Assembly: GCF_018343695.1 (NCBI RefSeq)
Contig: NZ_JAGYPJ010000001.1
Location: 1,127,001 to 1,191,000 of the forward strand
Reading direction: 5' to 3'
DNA: 64,000 nt
DNA from: Lederbergia citrisecunda
Lineage (GTDB): Bacteria; Bacillota; Bacilli; Bacillales; Bacillaceae_C
The notes below the pieces were generated by a model. It had not been told where the DNA came from. It saw nothing but the letters and a program-made list of their open reading frames with translations, and did no database searches. The position numbers and the translations under genes were made by a program. Of this stretch, positions 16,719-24,995 are shown piece by piece. Positions within the stretch are counted from its first letter, which is position 1. Every line of letters begins with the position of its first letter.

Positions 16719-17261
16719 ATGGCAAAATTGATTTATCATATTGCAATTACACTTGACAATTTTATTGCAGATTTGAATGGAGTAGCAGACGATTCTATAT
16801 TTTTAAACGAGGGTGATCATGTTACAGATTTCATATCTGATATTCAGCAATATGATGCGGTATTAATGGGGGGGAAAACATATGAATATGGCTTTCAATT
16901 CGGTCTTAAGCCTGGTGAGCCTAGCCCTTATAACTTGAAGCATTTTATTTTCTCAAACACAATGCAGTTTGAATCAAACGATGAAGTGAAATTAATTAAA
17001 AATAACACGCTAAGCTTTATACAAGATCTCAAAATGAAGGAAGATGGAAAGTTGTGGCTCTGTGGTGGAGGTAACTTGGCGGGTTCATTAATTCAACATA
17101 AACTTATTGATCAATTAGTCTTAAAAGTTAACCCTGTAATGATTGGCACGGGGATACCTCTATTTGGCAGTGTTAAACCTAGTTTGAATTTGGAATTAGC
17201 TGATATGAAACAATATTCGAACGGAGTCCTTAAATCAACGTATAATATCATTTATTCTTAG
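16719..17261 (+). CDS. RibD C-terminal / dihydrofolate reductase-like protein
   Basis: Predicted 180-residue reductase of the RibD_C/DHFR-like fold. MAKLIYHIAITLDNFIAD is the first strand, VLMGGKTYEYG the NADPH-phosphate loop, and KLWLCGGGNLAGSLIQ with LVLKVNPVMIGTGIPLFG the C-terminal nucleotide-binding and strand region. Relatives are stand-alone NADPH-dependent reductases of undefined substrate (YwjB/YyaP group). Start ATG follows AGGGAGGG. It is followed 66 bases later by a broken GNAT gene that may once have shared its transcript. Confidence 0.85.
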   Translation: MAKLIYHIAITLDNFIADLNGVADDSIFLNEGDHVTDFISDIQQYDAVLMGGKTYEYGFQFGLKPGEPSPYNLKHFIFSNTMQFESNDEVKLIKNNTLSFIQDLKMKEDGKLWLCGGGNLAGSLIQHKLIDQLVLKVNPVMIGTGIPLFGSVKPSLNLELADMKQYSNGVLKSTYNIIYS

Positions 17262-17327
17262 CAGGTAAATGTGAAAATCAATTGTTGATTGATCCTTTAG
17301 ATTTTTTAATATAAGAGGAGTAAGAAG

Positions 17328-17754
17328 ATGGAATTACATACCCAAAGACTAAAAATCGTTCCTTGCACAGATGAATTATTATCAACGATTTCAACAGAAG
17401 AATACAAAATAGGCCCTCATATAAAAATGTTTTTGGAGAAACTTAGAGAGGATTCTACTGAATTAGGTTGGGGTGTATGGCTAGTTATCAATAAAGAAAG
17501 CAATACGATTATTGGCGATATTGGATTTAAAGGTAAACCTAATTCAGAAAATACGGTTGAAGTAGGATATGGAATTATAAACAAAGGTTTTGCAACTGAA
17601 GCCTTAAATGAAATTATTAATTGGGCGTTTACACATGATGATGTAGATAAAGTAGTGGCTGAGTGCCTACATGATAATATTCCATCCATTAAAGTGTTAG
17701 AAAATTGGAACAGTGAATGAAATGTTAAAATGGGAATTAAAAAAGGTGAGATGA
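17328..17754 (+). pseudogene. GNAT acetyltransferase, 3' frameshift
   Basis: The frame from the ATG at 17328 (behind AGGAG) encodes a nearly complete GNAT (NKGFATEALNEIINWAF, DNIPSIKVLEN) but stops at 17720 after 130 residues. From 17710 another frame reads TVNEMLKWELKKVR and ends at 17754, a normal GNAT C-terminus. About five to ten residues (the LGM motif) are missing at the joint, so a small deletion with a frameshift has occurred. The truncated product may still fold but would lack its last strand. Confidence 0.7.
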
Positions 17755-18286
17755 ACTCAATTTAATTATCTTAATAATAGAGCTATTTTTACGGAAATTA
17801 ATGAGAAGTCTTTGAAGCTTTACATTGCTTAATAGAAACTCAAGGCGGTAAATAATAATTCATTTTTTAATCGCAAAAGAAAATCAAATTACAAAATAAA
17901 CTTATTCAATAAAAGGGCGCAATTCTGTAGTAAGAATTACGCTCTTTCTTTATGTTAAGGGCCAGATTGTTGAACAATAAGGTTTCAGTTTGTATTTCTA
18001 TAATGGTTCAAACTACACTTAAGTGTCTTTAACTTGTTAAGATTGCATGATATGGTTCCTCTATCACGCAGCCCTACAGTTACTCGTGTTTGACAAGCAA
18101 CCGTAGAGCTGCTTATAATTGATAAATTTTATATTTTTAAATTTAATGGTCTTAGTCCGGTGGTATATCGAACTAAGGCCATTGTCTATTTTTATATTAT
18201 CGACTTGACAGAGTGCAGTTTAAAATGAGGGGATTCCGATTATATTTTGCAGATATGTTAATCTTGCGCCGCTCCAGACATTATCC
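17755..18286. other. gene-free stretch with CHR and hairpins
   Basis: No gene seen. It holds the CHR at 17901, a GCAGC-CTAC/GTAG-GCTGC hairpin around 18067-18113 and an AATGG-CTTAGT/ACTAAG-CCATT hairpin at 18143-18184, either of which could end transcription from the right. Confidence 0.55.
17901..17979 (+). repeat. CHR copy with covarying stem
   Basis: TTATTCAATAAAAGGGCGC, stem GCG-AATTCT/AGAATT-CGC, CTCTTTCTTTATG, GGGCCAGATTGTTGAACAA. The stem bases differ from the reference but still pair. Confidence 0.75.
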
Positions 18287-18690
18287 TCAAAGATAAAGTC
18301 CATCAGAAGTCTCCTTTTTAGGTTTCAAATTGACAAGCGCAATATTAAGCACGACAATGATCATTCCTACGATAAGATTAATTGTAACTGCTTCATGTAG
18401 AAATAAGGAACTCCCTAAAATAGCTATAACAGGGATAAAAAAAGTATAAGTTGATACTTTGCTTGCCTCCCCCGAACTAACCAGTGTAAAGAAAACAAGC
18501 CAACGAAAATAAACGGTATGTTCCATGAAATGGACGACCAGCTTTCTATTCCCGTTCCAACTGTAAGTAGAAACAGCCCCCCAATAATAATATGAAACGT
18601 AGTTAGCCAAATTCCATCAACTTTTTGGGCTGTTTTTTTCATATACACCGTACCTAACGCAAAGAAAGAGAAGTAGTAGAAATTTGACTA
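18287..18690 (-). pseudogene. EamA/DMT transporter remnant
   Basis: Two overlapping frames together give the second half of an EamA-type (drug/metabolite) transporter: FALGTVYMKKTAQKVDGIWL, then TTFHIIIGGLFLLTVGTG in one frame and, after a shift near 18480-18520, STYTFFIPVIAILGSSLFLH and INLIVGMIIVVLNIALVN in the other. An in-frame stop precedes the remnant, and the N-terminal five membrane helices are gone. It ends with lysine-rich KPKKET. Not expected to be functional. Confidence 0.75.
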
Positions 18691-18733
18691 ACACTAGGGA
18701 GTTAAATTAGTTATTTATTCTAAAATAATTTAA

Positions 18734-18782
18734 GATTGTGAGGGAATGTACTTAAAGTAATGGGCAGATTTATTGAAGAAGG
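18734..18782 (+). repeat. CHR minimal copy without hairpin
   Basis: GATTGTGAGGGAATGTACTT, AAAGTAATGGGCAG, ATTTATTGAAGAAGG: one degenerate core joining the long left shoulder to a right shoulder. Confidence 0.7.
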
Positions 18783-18873
18783 ATATTTTTCTGTTTTAAG
18801 CGAATTAGAATTTCAAACAAACCTTACACGAATACAGGTATTGAAAATAACAGGAACATAGGAGGTATGAGAT

Positions 18874-19311
18874 ATGAAGATCAATAGAATAGATCATGTG
18901 AGTATAAACGTAAATGATCTTTCAGAGGCTAAAGAGTTTTTTCTTGATTTAGGACTTGAAGTGCAAGCGGAATGGGAATTGGATGGAGAACAGTTGGACA
19001 GAATAGTTGGGCTTAATGATGTTAAAACGGCATGTGTAGGATTGGGGATGCCAGATGGTCAGGCATGGATAGAGCTTGTCAAATTTTATACGCCGTCAGA
19101 TGAAAAAGATATTCAGCAACCTTTTGCAAATACGCTGGGTATCCGACATATTTGCTTTGCTGTTGAAGATATTGACTCTATTGTTGCAAAATTGAAAAAG
19201 AAAGGCACGGAAATCTTTAGTGAGATACAGCAATATGATGAAAGTTATAAGTTATGTTACGTTCGTGGTCCTGAGGGAATTATTTTAGAGTTGGCGGAGA
19301 AAATCAGATAA
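18874..19311 (+). CDS. VOC family protein
   Basis: Predicted 145-residue VOC/glyoxalase-fold protein. First half: NRIDHVSINVNDLSEAKEFF (metal-ligand His8) and WIELVKF with its Glu; second half: GIRHICFAVEDIDSIVAKLK (His) and VRGPEGIILELAEK (terminal Glu). All four metal-site positions are present, so an active metalloenzyme is plausible; the substrate is unknown. The ATG follows GGAGG by seven bases. Single-gene unit between a minimal and a full CHR. Confidence 0.85.
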   Translation: MKINRIDHVSINVNDLSEAKEFFLDLGLEVQAEWELDGEQLDRIVGLNDVKTACVGLGMPDGQAWIELVKFYTPSDEKDIQQPFANTLGIRHICFAVEDIDSIVAKLKKKGTEIFSEIQQYDESYKLCYVRGPEGIILELAEKIR

Positions 19312-19359
19312 ATATTGAATGGGACTTTAAATGATTTAGATCTCCAACTTTAAAGATTT

Positions 19360-19448
19360 CTACTTAAACTATCAAGGGCGTTAATCGAAAAAGGATTAAC
19401 GCTTTTTTTGGTGAAGTTATTGTACTAAAAGGCAGGATGAATCAAGAA
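19360..19448 (+). repeat. CHR repeat copy, full
   Basis: TACTTAAACTATCAAGGGCG, perfect stem GCGTTAATC/GATTAACGC with loop GAAAAAG, seven-T run, GGTGAAGTTATTGTACTAA, GGCAGGATGAATCAAGAAG. Confidence 0.85.
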
Positions 19449-19507
19449 GATGAATCCTTTGAAACCATTGATATTCAATACCACTATTAAACCGAGGAGG
19501 TGTTGTT

Positions 19508-19908
19508 ATGAAAATGAGATGTTTTTAATACTTGTTGCGATATTAAATGTTTCTGCTTGTGGTCAAAAAACTCTTAATGAAGAACACAAAGTATTTTTAT
19601 TCAACAAAGGTTGGTTAATTAAAAAGTCTATCGAAGTTGAAACCTATATATTAGATATTCCTAATGAAATGCTTAGTAATTATGAAGCGAGTGGTATTGC
19701 ATTTTTGAGTGAGTATTTAGGAGAAGAAGTTACACAATATTCCTATGAGTTAAAAGAAGAAGATGTTGAAGGAAAACGTTTGAAAGCAGTAGTATTCGAA
19801 GCAGAAGAGATTATTGGGGGTTATGGAATTCTTCCAAGTTGGACACCCGGTACATTTAATTTGGACGATAAAGAACGTCTAATCAATGATCAAATGATTA
19901 AACAATAA
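19508..19908 (+). pseudogene. small lipoprotein gene with frameshift in the signal peptide
   Basis: The good start, ATG 19508 behind GAGGAGG, gives MKMRCF and then TAA. Shifting by one base in the following T5 run restores LILVAILNVSACGQK, a lipoprotein signal peptide with lipobox VSAC, and an intact frame of about 115 mature residues to 19908. The same frame can start only at the ATG at 19519, 18 bases from the ribosome binding site. Either the gene is inactive, or it is switched by slippage in the short T-run, or this is a sequence error. The mature protein has no recognised family. Confidence 0.6.
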
Positions 19909-19944
19909 AATTCGATAATGGTTAGAAAATAAGTTCTTCTTTAC

Positions 19945-20040
19945 CTACAGGGGCTACTCTTAAAAATCAGGCTGCCATTTGCCATCTTTTCTTATTCTAC
20001 TAACGGGGCAGTTTAGCTTAAGTACATTTCTTCACAAAAT
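19945..20040 (+). repeat. CHR copy with long right shoulder
   Basis: TACAGGGGCTACTC, an AGGCTGCC-type module and TTTTCTTATT, second core CTAACGGGGCAG, then TTTAGCTTAAGTACATTTC and TTCACAAA. That right end is the reverse complement of the long left shoulder found in other copies (GTGAAGGA-TGTACTTAA), showing that the repeat ends are terminal inverted repeats. The remaining bases up to 20275 show nothing. Confidence 0.75.
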
Positions 20041-20275
20041 TTAAAAAGAAAATTTTCCTGTTTTTTTATAACAGCTTAACGTGGATTCAGGAATATTGAA
20101 CTTCGCTATCTGCTAATTGAATTCTTTTTCCTCTGTAGACCTTTAAATTTCGAAAACAATCGAAAACAATCATTCAATCTTCTTTTCATATAGAAAACTT
20201 ATTAAGAAACATGCACTAGAAAAAATTTAAATCATATATAGGAGATATCCCGTTTGAATGCTTGAGGAGGATATT

Positions 20276-21373
20276 ATGAAACCTATGTTACCTAGTGAAA
20301 AATATTTCGGTAATTTAGAACTGGTTTATGCATTTTATGGGGCTATGCCTACAGGTGTTACTGTTTCAGAAACCGGTCGTATTTTTATTTGTTTTCCGAA
20401 ATGGGGAGACGATGTTAAATTTACGGTGGCGGAAATTGTTGAGGATAAATTGCAGCCTTATCCTAATTTACAAACCAATTTGGTTAACCCCGAGAATATC
20501 ACAATGACTTTCATCAGTGTCCAAAGTGTAGTTGCTGATGGAAGGGGAACGCTCTGGATATTAGATACAGCAGCACCCAATTTTTCTGAACCTATTAAAG
20601 GGGGGGCAAAATTAGTCGCTGTTGATTTAGAAACCAATACAATAAGAAAAGTATATACCTTTACAGAAGATGTTGTCCTGCCTACAACTTATCTGAATGA
20701 TGTCCGTTTAGATTTTCGTGTTGGAAAAGTAGGTTATGCCTATATAACGGATTCTTCTTCAAGAGGACCAGGAGCTATTATCGTCGTAGATTTATCAAAT
20801 GGAAACGCGTTTAGACGGTTAAATGGAACAAATTCAACTTCACCCGATCCCTATTTATTACCGAAAGTAGAAGGTCAAATTTTAATGAATCGAAACAAAG
20901 ACGGTTCAACTTCTCCATTTAGATTGGCGTCTGATAGTCTTGCGATTTCTCCCGATGGGAAGATATTATTTTTTGCTCCACTAACCAGTCGGCATTTGTT
21001 CTCGATCTCAACAGAAGCCCTGAGAGACAGAACGATACCGGACATGGATTTAACTTATCATGTGGAGTATTGGGGAGAAAAAGGTGCGTCTGATGGAATG
21101 ATCACCGATGTAAAGGGAACTGTTTATGCTGGAGATTATGAAAACAACAGTATCCGTAAGATATTGCCAAATGGCATAATGGAAACTATAGCACATGATC
21201 CGAGAATATTGTGGCCGGATACTTTTTCAATTGGTCCGGATCAATATTTGTATGTAATTGTGAACCAATTACATAGACAGCCTAGATTTCATTATGGAAA
21301 AGACTTACGACAGAAACCATATAGTTTACTTCGTATCAAAATTGATGAATTTCCTGCTCCGACCTTTTCATAA
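20276..21373 (+). CDS. major royal jelly / yellow-family propeller protein
   Basis: Predicted 365-residue beta-propeller protein of the MRJP/yellow family, related to SMP-30 and gluconolactonases. Visible features: PTGVTVSETGRIFICFPKWG near residue 25, VADGRGTLWILDTA near 90, YAYITDSSSRGPGAIIVVDL near 155, and SDGMITDVKGTVYAGDYENN near 275, each the turn of a propeller blade. Bacterial members are uncharacterised; some relatives bind or oxidise small molecules. No signal peptide is visible, unlike many relatives. The ATG lies five bases after GAGGAGG. It has no operon partner; the following gene is convergent. Confidence 0.8.
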   Translation: MKPMLPSEKYFGNLELVYAFYGAMPTGVTVSETGRIFICFPKWGDDVKFTVAEIVEDKLQPYPNLQTNLVNPENITMTFISVQSVVADGRGTLWILDTAAPNFSEPIKGGAKLVAVDLETNTIRKVYTFTEDVVLPTTYLNDVRLDFRVGKVGYAYITDSSSRGPGAIIVVDLSNGNAFRRLNGTNSTSPDPYLLPKVEGQILMNRNKDGSTSPFRLASDSLAISPDGKILFFAPLTSRHLFSISTEALRDRTIPDMDLTYHVEYWGEKGASDGMITDVKGTVYAGDYENNSIRKILPNGIMETIAHDPRILWPDTFSIGPDQYLYVIVNQLHRQPRFHYGKDLRQKPYSLLRIKIDEFPAPTFS

Positions 21374-21526
21374 TAAAAATAGTCAATTAATTGTTTTCAT
21401 TGTATAGTATAAAACAAACACGAATAAGCAAGAAGTATTAACTTTATTTACTTCTGCTAAATAAACTCAAAATGGTTTAATAGGAACAGTTTATTTGGTG
21501 AGTGTTAAACTGTTCCTGGAAATTTT

Positions 21527-21832
21527 TTATAATGTCGGTAAGTTCAATGCTGTATTGATACTATTTAAATCCAAACTGATCTGTTTGTTTGTATCCCAAG
21601 CAAGGTACCATCCTTTTTCTGCCATATATGCGGATATTTGTTCATGCATATCAAGAGCTTCCACTAAATGGCGAGTGAGCATTTCTTTAATTTCCGGTGT
21701 TCCTGCCTCCGTAACTGCCATGGCATAATTTCTAATTCCACTTTTAGCTGAAATGAGTAGATCCATGGCAACGACTTGATCCGATATTGCGTCCATGCCA
21801 GTTAAAGTTTCAATGATTGGATTCATGTTCAT
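21527..21832 (-). CDS. yraD: CotF-family spore coat protein, YraD-like
   Basis: Predicted 101-residue helical protein of the CotF spore-coat family (VAMDLLISAKSGIRNYAMAV, LDMHEQISAYMAEKGWY). It is the last gene of a five-gene run whose order and protein lengths match B. subtilis yraG-yraF-adhB-yraE-yraD. Two in-frame ATGs six bases apart follow AGGAG. The expected role is in the spore coat or outer spore layers; that is known for the family, not shown here. Confidence 0.8.
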   Translation of the reverse strand: MNMNPIIETLTGMDAISDQVVAMDLLISAKSGIRNYAMAVTEAGTPEIKEMLTRHLVEALDMHEQISAYMAEKGWYLAWDTNKQISLDLNSINTALNLPTL

Positions 21833-21844
21833 TCATCTCCTAAT

Positions 21845-22039
21845 TTAATGCTTAGCGTTTGTAAGGATAGAAGCATATTCTTGTAATTGTCTCGTAGATA
21901 CATCAATGTCTTGCTGCATAATATCTTTTAATAGCTGATCTGTAACTAACGCTTTCATCGTTTTGGATTTAGTTAAACTAGTGGTCTTAAATGCAGCCAT
22001 CTCATGGACCTCAAGAACTTCATGTAAGGCGTACTTCAA
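21845..22039 (-). CDS. yraE: CotF-family partner, YraE-like
   Basis: Predicted 64-residue helical protein (LHEVLEVHEMAAFKTTSLTK, MQQDIDVSTRQLQEYASIL). It resembles the N-terminal helix pair of CotF, and YraD the C-terminal pair; the two together make a split CotF. AGGAGG precedes the ATG. It ends 13 bases before the yraD-like gene and starts 18 bases after adhB. Confidence 0.8.
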   Translation of the reverse strand: MKYALHEVLEVHEMAAFKTTSLTKSKTMKALVTDQLLKDIMQQDIDVSTRQLQEYASILTNAKH

Positions 22040-22056
22040 TTTTTATACCTCCTTCC

Positions 22057-23193
22057 TCAAGGTTTCAACACGACTTTTATACAATCATCCATTTTTGTGT
22101 CAAAAATCTCATAGCCACGCTTTGCTTCACTAAGTGGAAGTACATGACTTACGACATCTCCTGGATCGATTTTTCCCGTCGAAACTAATTCAAACATATA
22201 TGGCATATAATGAATCACAGGTGCTTGTCCAGTGCGTATATTGACGTTTCGGTTCATAATATCACCCATTGGGAACCCATTATATCTTCCACCATAAACG
22301 CCTGTGACCTGGATGTTTCCGCCTTTTCGAACTGCCTGTGAGGCGATGATAAATGCGCTAAACGCTCCCCCTTGAAGTTTCATTCCGCTCGCCAGGAACT
22401 CTAAATCAGTCATTTTACCGTCCATACCAACTGCATCAATGACAACATCTGCGCCGCCATTCGTCATTTCTTTTAAATGCATTCCCACATTTTCAAAGTG
22501 TTCGAAATTTACAATTTCAACTTTGTTGGTACGTTTGGCGTGTTGCAAACGATAGTCTACATAATCTACGGCAATGACACGCTTTGCTCCTTTTAGCCAA
22601 CAGAATTTTTGAGCGAAAAGACCAACGGGACCACAGCCAAGAACAATAACTGTATCTCCACCCTTTACGCCTGCATTGTCAACACTCCAAAAACCAGTAG
22701 TCATCGCATCGGCAATAACTGCTAACTTTTCATCTGGTTCTTCACAAGTCTCTGGAATTTTAAAATGAGTAAAGTTGGCAAACGGAACTCTTAAATATTC
22801 AGCTTGCCCACCTGGATAGCCACCCGTCGTACCAGAATATCCGAAATAGGCACCCATATCACCATTATCATTAGAATTATCACATTGGCTTTCCAAATGG
22901 TTTTTACAGTAATAGCATTCACCGCATGCTATATTAAAAGGAATAATGACACGATCTCCCTTTTTTAGCTTAGTCACACCTGAACCAACTTCTTCGACGA
23001 TTCCCATAGGTTCATGGCCAATAACATAGTTTTCTTGCAGGTTAGGAATCATGCCGTGAATTAAATGTAAATCAGATCCACATATAGCTGTGCTCGTTAC
23101 TTTAATAATCATGTCATCTGGTTTTTCAATCTTTGGATCTGGAACTTCTTTGACTACAACATTTTTAATACCTTGATACGTTACTGCCTTCAT
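22057..23193 (-). CDS. adhB: zinc-dependent alcohol dehydrogenase, AdhB-like
   Basis: Predicted 378-residue medium-chain dehydrogenase. Catalytic zinc ligands Cys38 (AICGSDLH) and His60-Glu61 (GHEP) and the structural-zinc cluster CGECYYCKNHLESQC near residue 90 are all present; the NAD(P)-binding Rossmann motif is VIVLGCGPVG near 185. The insert and C-terminus resemble the formaldehyde-dehydrogenase-type ADHs. Length equals B. subtilis AdhB, and the gene is embedded between the same CotF-like pairs. A link between aldehyde metabolism and spore maturation is suggested by context only. Confidence 0.9.
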   Translation of the reverse strand: MKAVTYQGIKNVVVKEVPDPKIEKPDDMIIKVTSTAICGSDLHLIHGMIPNLQENYVIGHEPMGIVEEVGSGVTKLKKGDRVIIPFNIACGECYYCKNHLESQCDNSNDNGDMGAYFGYSGTTGGYPGGQAEYLRVPFANFTHFKIPETCEEPDEKLAVIADAMTTGFWSVDNAGVKGGDTVIVLGCGPVGLFAQKFCWLKGAKRVIAVDYVDYRLQHAKRTNKVEIVNFEHFENVGMHLKEMTNGGADVVIDAVGMDGKMTDLEFLASGMKLQGGAFSAFIIASQAVRKGGNIQVTGVYGGRYNGFPMGDIMNRNVNIRTGQAPVIHYMPYMFELVSTGKIDPGDVVSHVLPLSEAKRGYEIFDTKMDDCIKVVLKP

Positions 23194-23211
23194 TGGTTAC
23201 AGCCTCCAGTG

Positions 23212-23580
23212 TTAGTGTTCATCAGGTGTCCGGTCAAACATACCTTTTCTATTGGTCTCAACAGGAAATAGATTCATTTTGCCAATCATCAATGTATTGT
23301 TGGCAGAGAGTTGGTCTAATTGATATTGTTCACTTAGTTCATATGGATGGAACCATTTTTTACTAATCATTAGTTCTGTAATTTCTTGGTGCATGGCAAT
23401 ACCTTGCATTAACTGGTTTCGTAAAAGCCTTCTAACATCAGGTGATGCAGACTCCGTTAATGCAACAGCAATATTGCGCACACCTTCTTTGGCACGAAGA
23501 AGTAAATCCATCGCAAATGTAGTATCTGCTAGCTCTGGTACGTGTAGCGCGTTTATAGGGTCTAAATAGTCCTGGTTCAA
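23212..23580 (-). CDS. yraF: CotF-family spore coat protein, YraF-like
   Basis: Predicted 122-residue CotF-type protein ([40 protein letters not shown]), the same length as B. subtilis YraF. It is a paralogue of the downstream YraD-like protein, so the operon holds two split-CotF pairs around adhB. An A/G-rich binding site (GGAGG) precedes the start; only 15 bases separate it from the gene upstream. Confidence 0.85.
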   Translation of the reverse strand: MNQDYLDPINALHVPELADTTFAMDLLLRAKEGVRNIAVALTESASPDVRRLLRNQLMQGIAMHQEITELMISKKWFHPYELSEQYQLDQLSANNTLMIGKMNLFPVETNRKGMFDRTPDEH

Positions 23581-23595
23581 TGATTTGCCTCCTTT

Positions 23596-23841
23596 TTAAT
23601 TTATTATTGGTGTTGGCCGGTTTTGAGGAACTGGAGCTTCAAAAGGTGCGCGTTGATAAATTGCCTGTAATTCTCCAAGCGCTTGCATGGATTGTTCAAC
23701 ATCTTTTTGCATTAATGCTCTCAAATCATGATCAAATACCAGTCCTTGCATTAGTTTTGATTTCGCTAAGCATAGGGTTTTAAAATTAATAACTTCATGT
23801 AGATCCAAAGACTCATGATCGGCTAATTTTTGATTATCCAT
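23596..23841 (-). CDS. yraG: CotF-family partner, YraG-like
   Basis: Predicted 81-residue protein, first gene of the operon: LHEVINFKTLCLAKSKLMQG and MQKDVEQSMQALGELQAIY are the CotF N-terminal helices, followed by a proline-rich tail (APVPQNRPTP). The ATG follows GGAGG. The upstream 120 bases carry the inverted repeat at 23866, the only regulatory-looking feature. Confidence 0.85.
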   Translation of the reverse strand: MDNQKLADHESLDLHEVINFKTLCLAKSKLMQGLVFDHDLRALMQKDVEQSMQALGELQAIYQRAPFEAPVPQNRPTPIIN

Positions 23842-23865
23842 TTCTAATTAACCTCCTTATTCTTT

Positions 23866-23883
23866 AATACAATCAATTGTATT
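23866..23883 (-). promoter_or_regulatory. inverted repeat upstream of the yra-adhB operon
   Basis: AATACAAT-CA-ATTGTATT is a perfect 8-bp inverted repeat 25 bases before the yraG-like start, next to a run of eight G (about 23895-23902). It could be an operator or part of a promoter; no specific sigma factor site is claimed. Confidence 0.4.
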
Positions 23884-23962
23884 GTTCCAAAAAAGGGGGG
23901 GGAAATTCTTTATTTAAAATTGGCAGATTATCTTAAATGGTTGGAATATTCATAAAGAGTTT

Positions 23963-24403
23963 TTGTTTCTGGAGGTTGTGGTGCTAATACTCAGCATAAT
24001 TAATGGTTTTTCATTGAAGATATTTAAGTATTTTTTCCTGTTGGCTGGAATTAGTTCAATAGTAAATGCAATAGAAAGTTACAAGCAAAAAGAGCAGAAA
24101 TTTAAAATAGATGTTGTTGTTTCGATTATTTCAATTCCTAAAAATGGGTTTGTAGAAATCCAAGGCAGTATAGAAGGAAAAAATGTCCTAATAAAAATAA
24201 TCGATAATGGAATTGGGGTAAGTGAGGAGCGAGTTTAGAAATTAGGTGAGCAGTTCTATAGTAATAAAGAAAAAGGTACTGGTTTAGGTTTAATGATATG
24301 TTTTAGAATTGTTCGGGAACATAATGGGTCAATAAAAGTAAAAAGTAAAGAAAATGAAGGTACTACGGTTGAAGGTAGGTTACCAATAAAAACTTGTCAA
24401 TAG
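23963..24403 (+). pseudogene. sensor histidine kinase remnant, possible fusion
   Basis: The first 50 codons encode two hydrophobic helices (VLILSIINGFSLKIFKYFFL, LLAGISSIVNAIE) and then a HATPase_c N-box end (IIDNGIGVSEERV). A TAG at 24236 interrupts the frame, which continues as KLGEQFYSNKEKGTGLGLMI, ICFRIVREHNGSIKVKS and EGTTVEGRLPI, the G1/G2 boxes of a histidine kinase. The dimerisation domain with the phosphorylated His is missing, so an internal deletion has joined membrane and ATPase parts. Confidence 0.7.
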
Positions 24404-24530
24404 GAAGAAACCTAATGAATTAAACCATATATAGCAGTTAGGAAAAGAATATGCACTAAGGTAATACAACGCCATTAAATGCAAACGAAAAAACCTCCAA
24501 TGGCTTATTCATTTGTTATAAAATTAATTA

Positions 24531-24570
24531 GATTGTGAAGGATTGTACTTAAACTAACGGGGGCGTTTCT
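24531..24570 (+). repeat. CHR left half with long shoulder
   Basis: ATTGTGAAGGATTGTACTT, AAACTAACGGGGGCG, then TTTCTAC. The left shoulder is intact and is followed at once by coding-like sequence. Confidence 0.75.
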
Positions 24571-24575
24571 ACAAA

Positions 24576-24848
24576 TGAAATGGTAGCTACAAAGAGGATA
24601 ACTGTATTTTTGGTTCTGAGTATGAAGCTAAAGAATGGACAGATGCTTTATATCCAGATTTTGTTGCTTATTTGGGTAATCAAATTAATGTAGGATATAC
24701 AACACCTGATAAAAAAGTAATTAAATATATAGCCTCTGTTTGGCCTCAATGGGCTGATTATAACAATTTACTAGTCGATATCAATACAGATAAAACAAAA
24801 ATAGGCGACCAAACTATCTATAGAATTTGGACACAGCAGAAGATATGA
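24576..24848 (+). pseudogene. start-less coding remnant
   Basis: An open frame of 88 codons (CIFGSEYEAKEWTDALYPDF, IASVWPQWADYNN, RIWTQQKI) ends at TGA 24846-24848, but the in-frame codon just before it is a stop and no ATG, GTG or TTG exists near its beginning. It begins within 10 bases of a CHR left half. It looks like the 3' end of a gene whose 5' part was removed at the repeat. Family not recognised. Confidence 0.5.
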
Positions 24849-24857
24849 ACAAGGAAA

Positions 24858-24958
24858 GATTGTGAAGAAATGTACTTTTTCTAAAGTGGGCGTTAATCGA
24901 AGAAGACGCTTTTTTTTGTAGAAGTTTTTAAGCTAACGGGCAGGATAGTGGAATAAGG
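24858..24958 (+). repeat. CHR repeat copy, full with shortened stem
   Basis: GATTGTGAAGAAATGTACTT, TTTCTAAAGTGGGCGTTAATCG, shortened second stem arm GACGC, eight-T run, GTAGAAGTTTTTAAG, second core CTAACGGGCAGG, ATAGTGGAATAAGG. Confidence 0.85.
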
Positions 24959-24995
24959 TACCATGTTAGGGAACACTTAAATGAGGTGTGAACTA

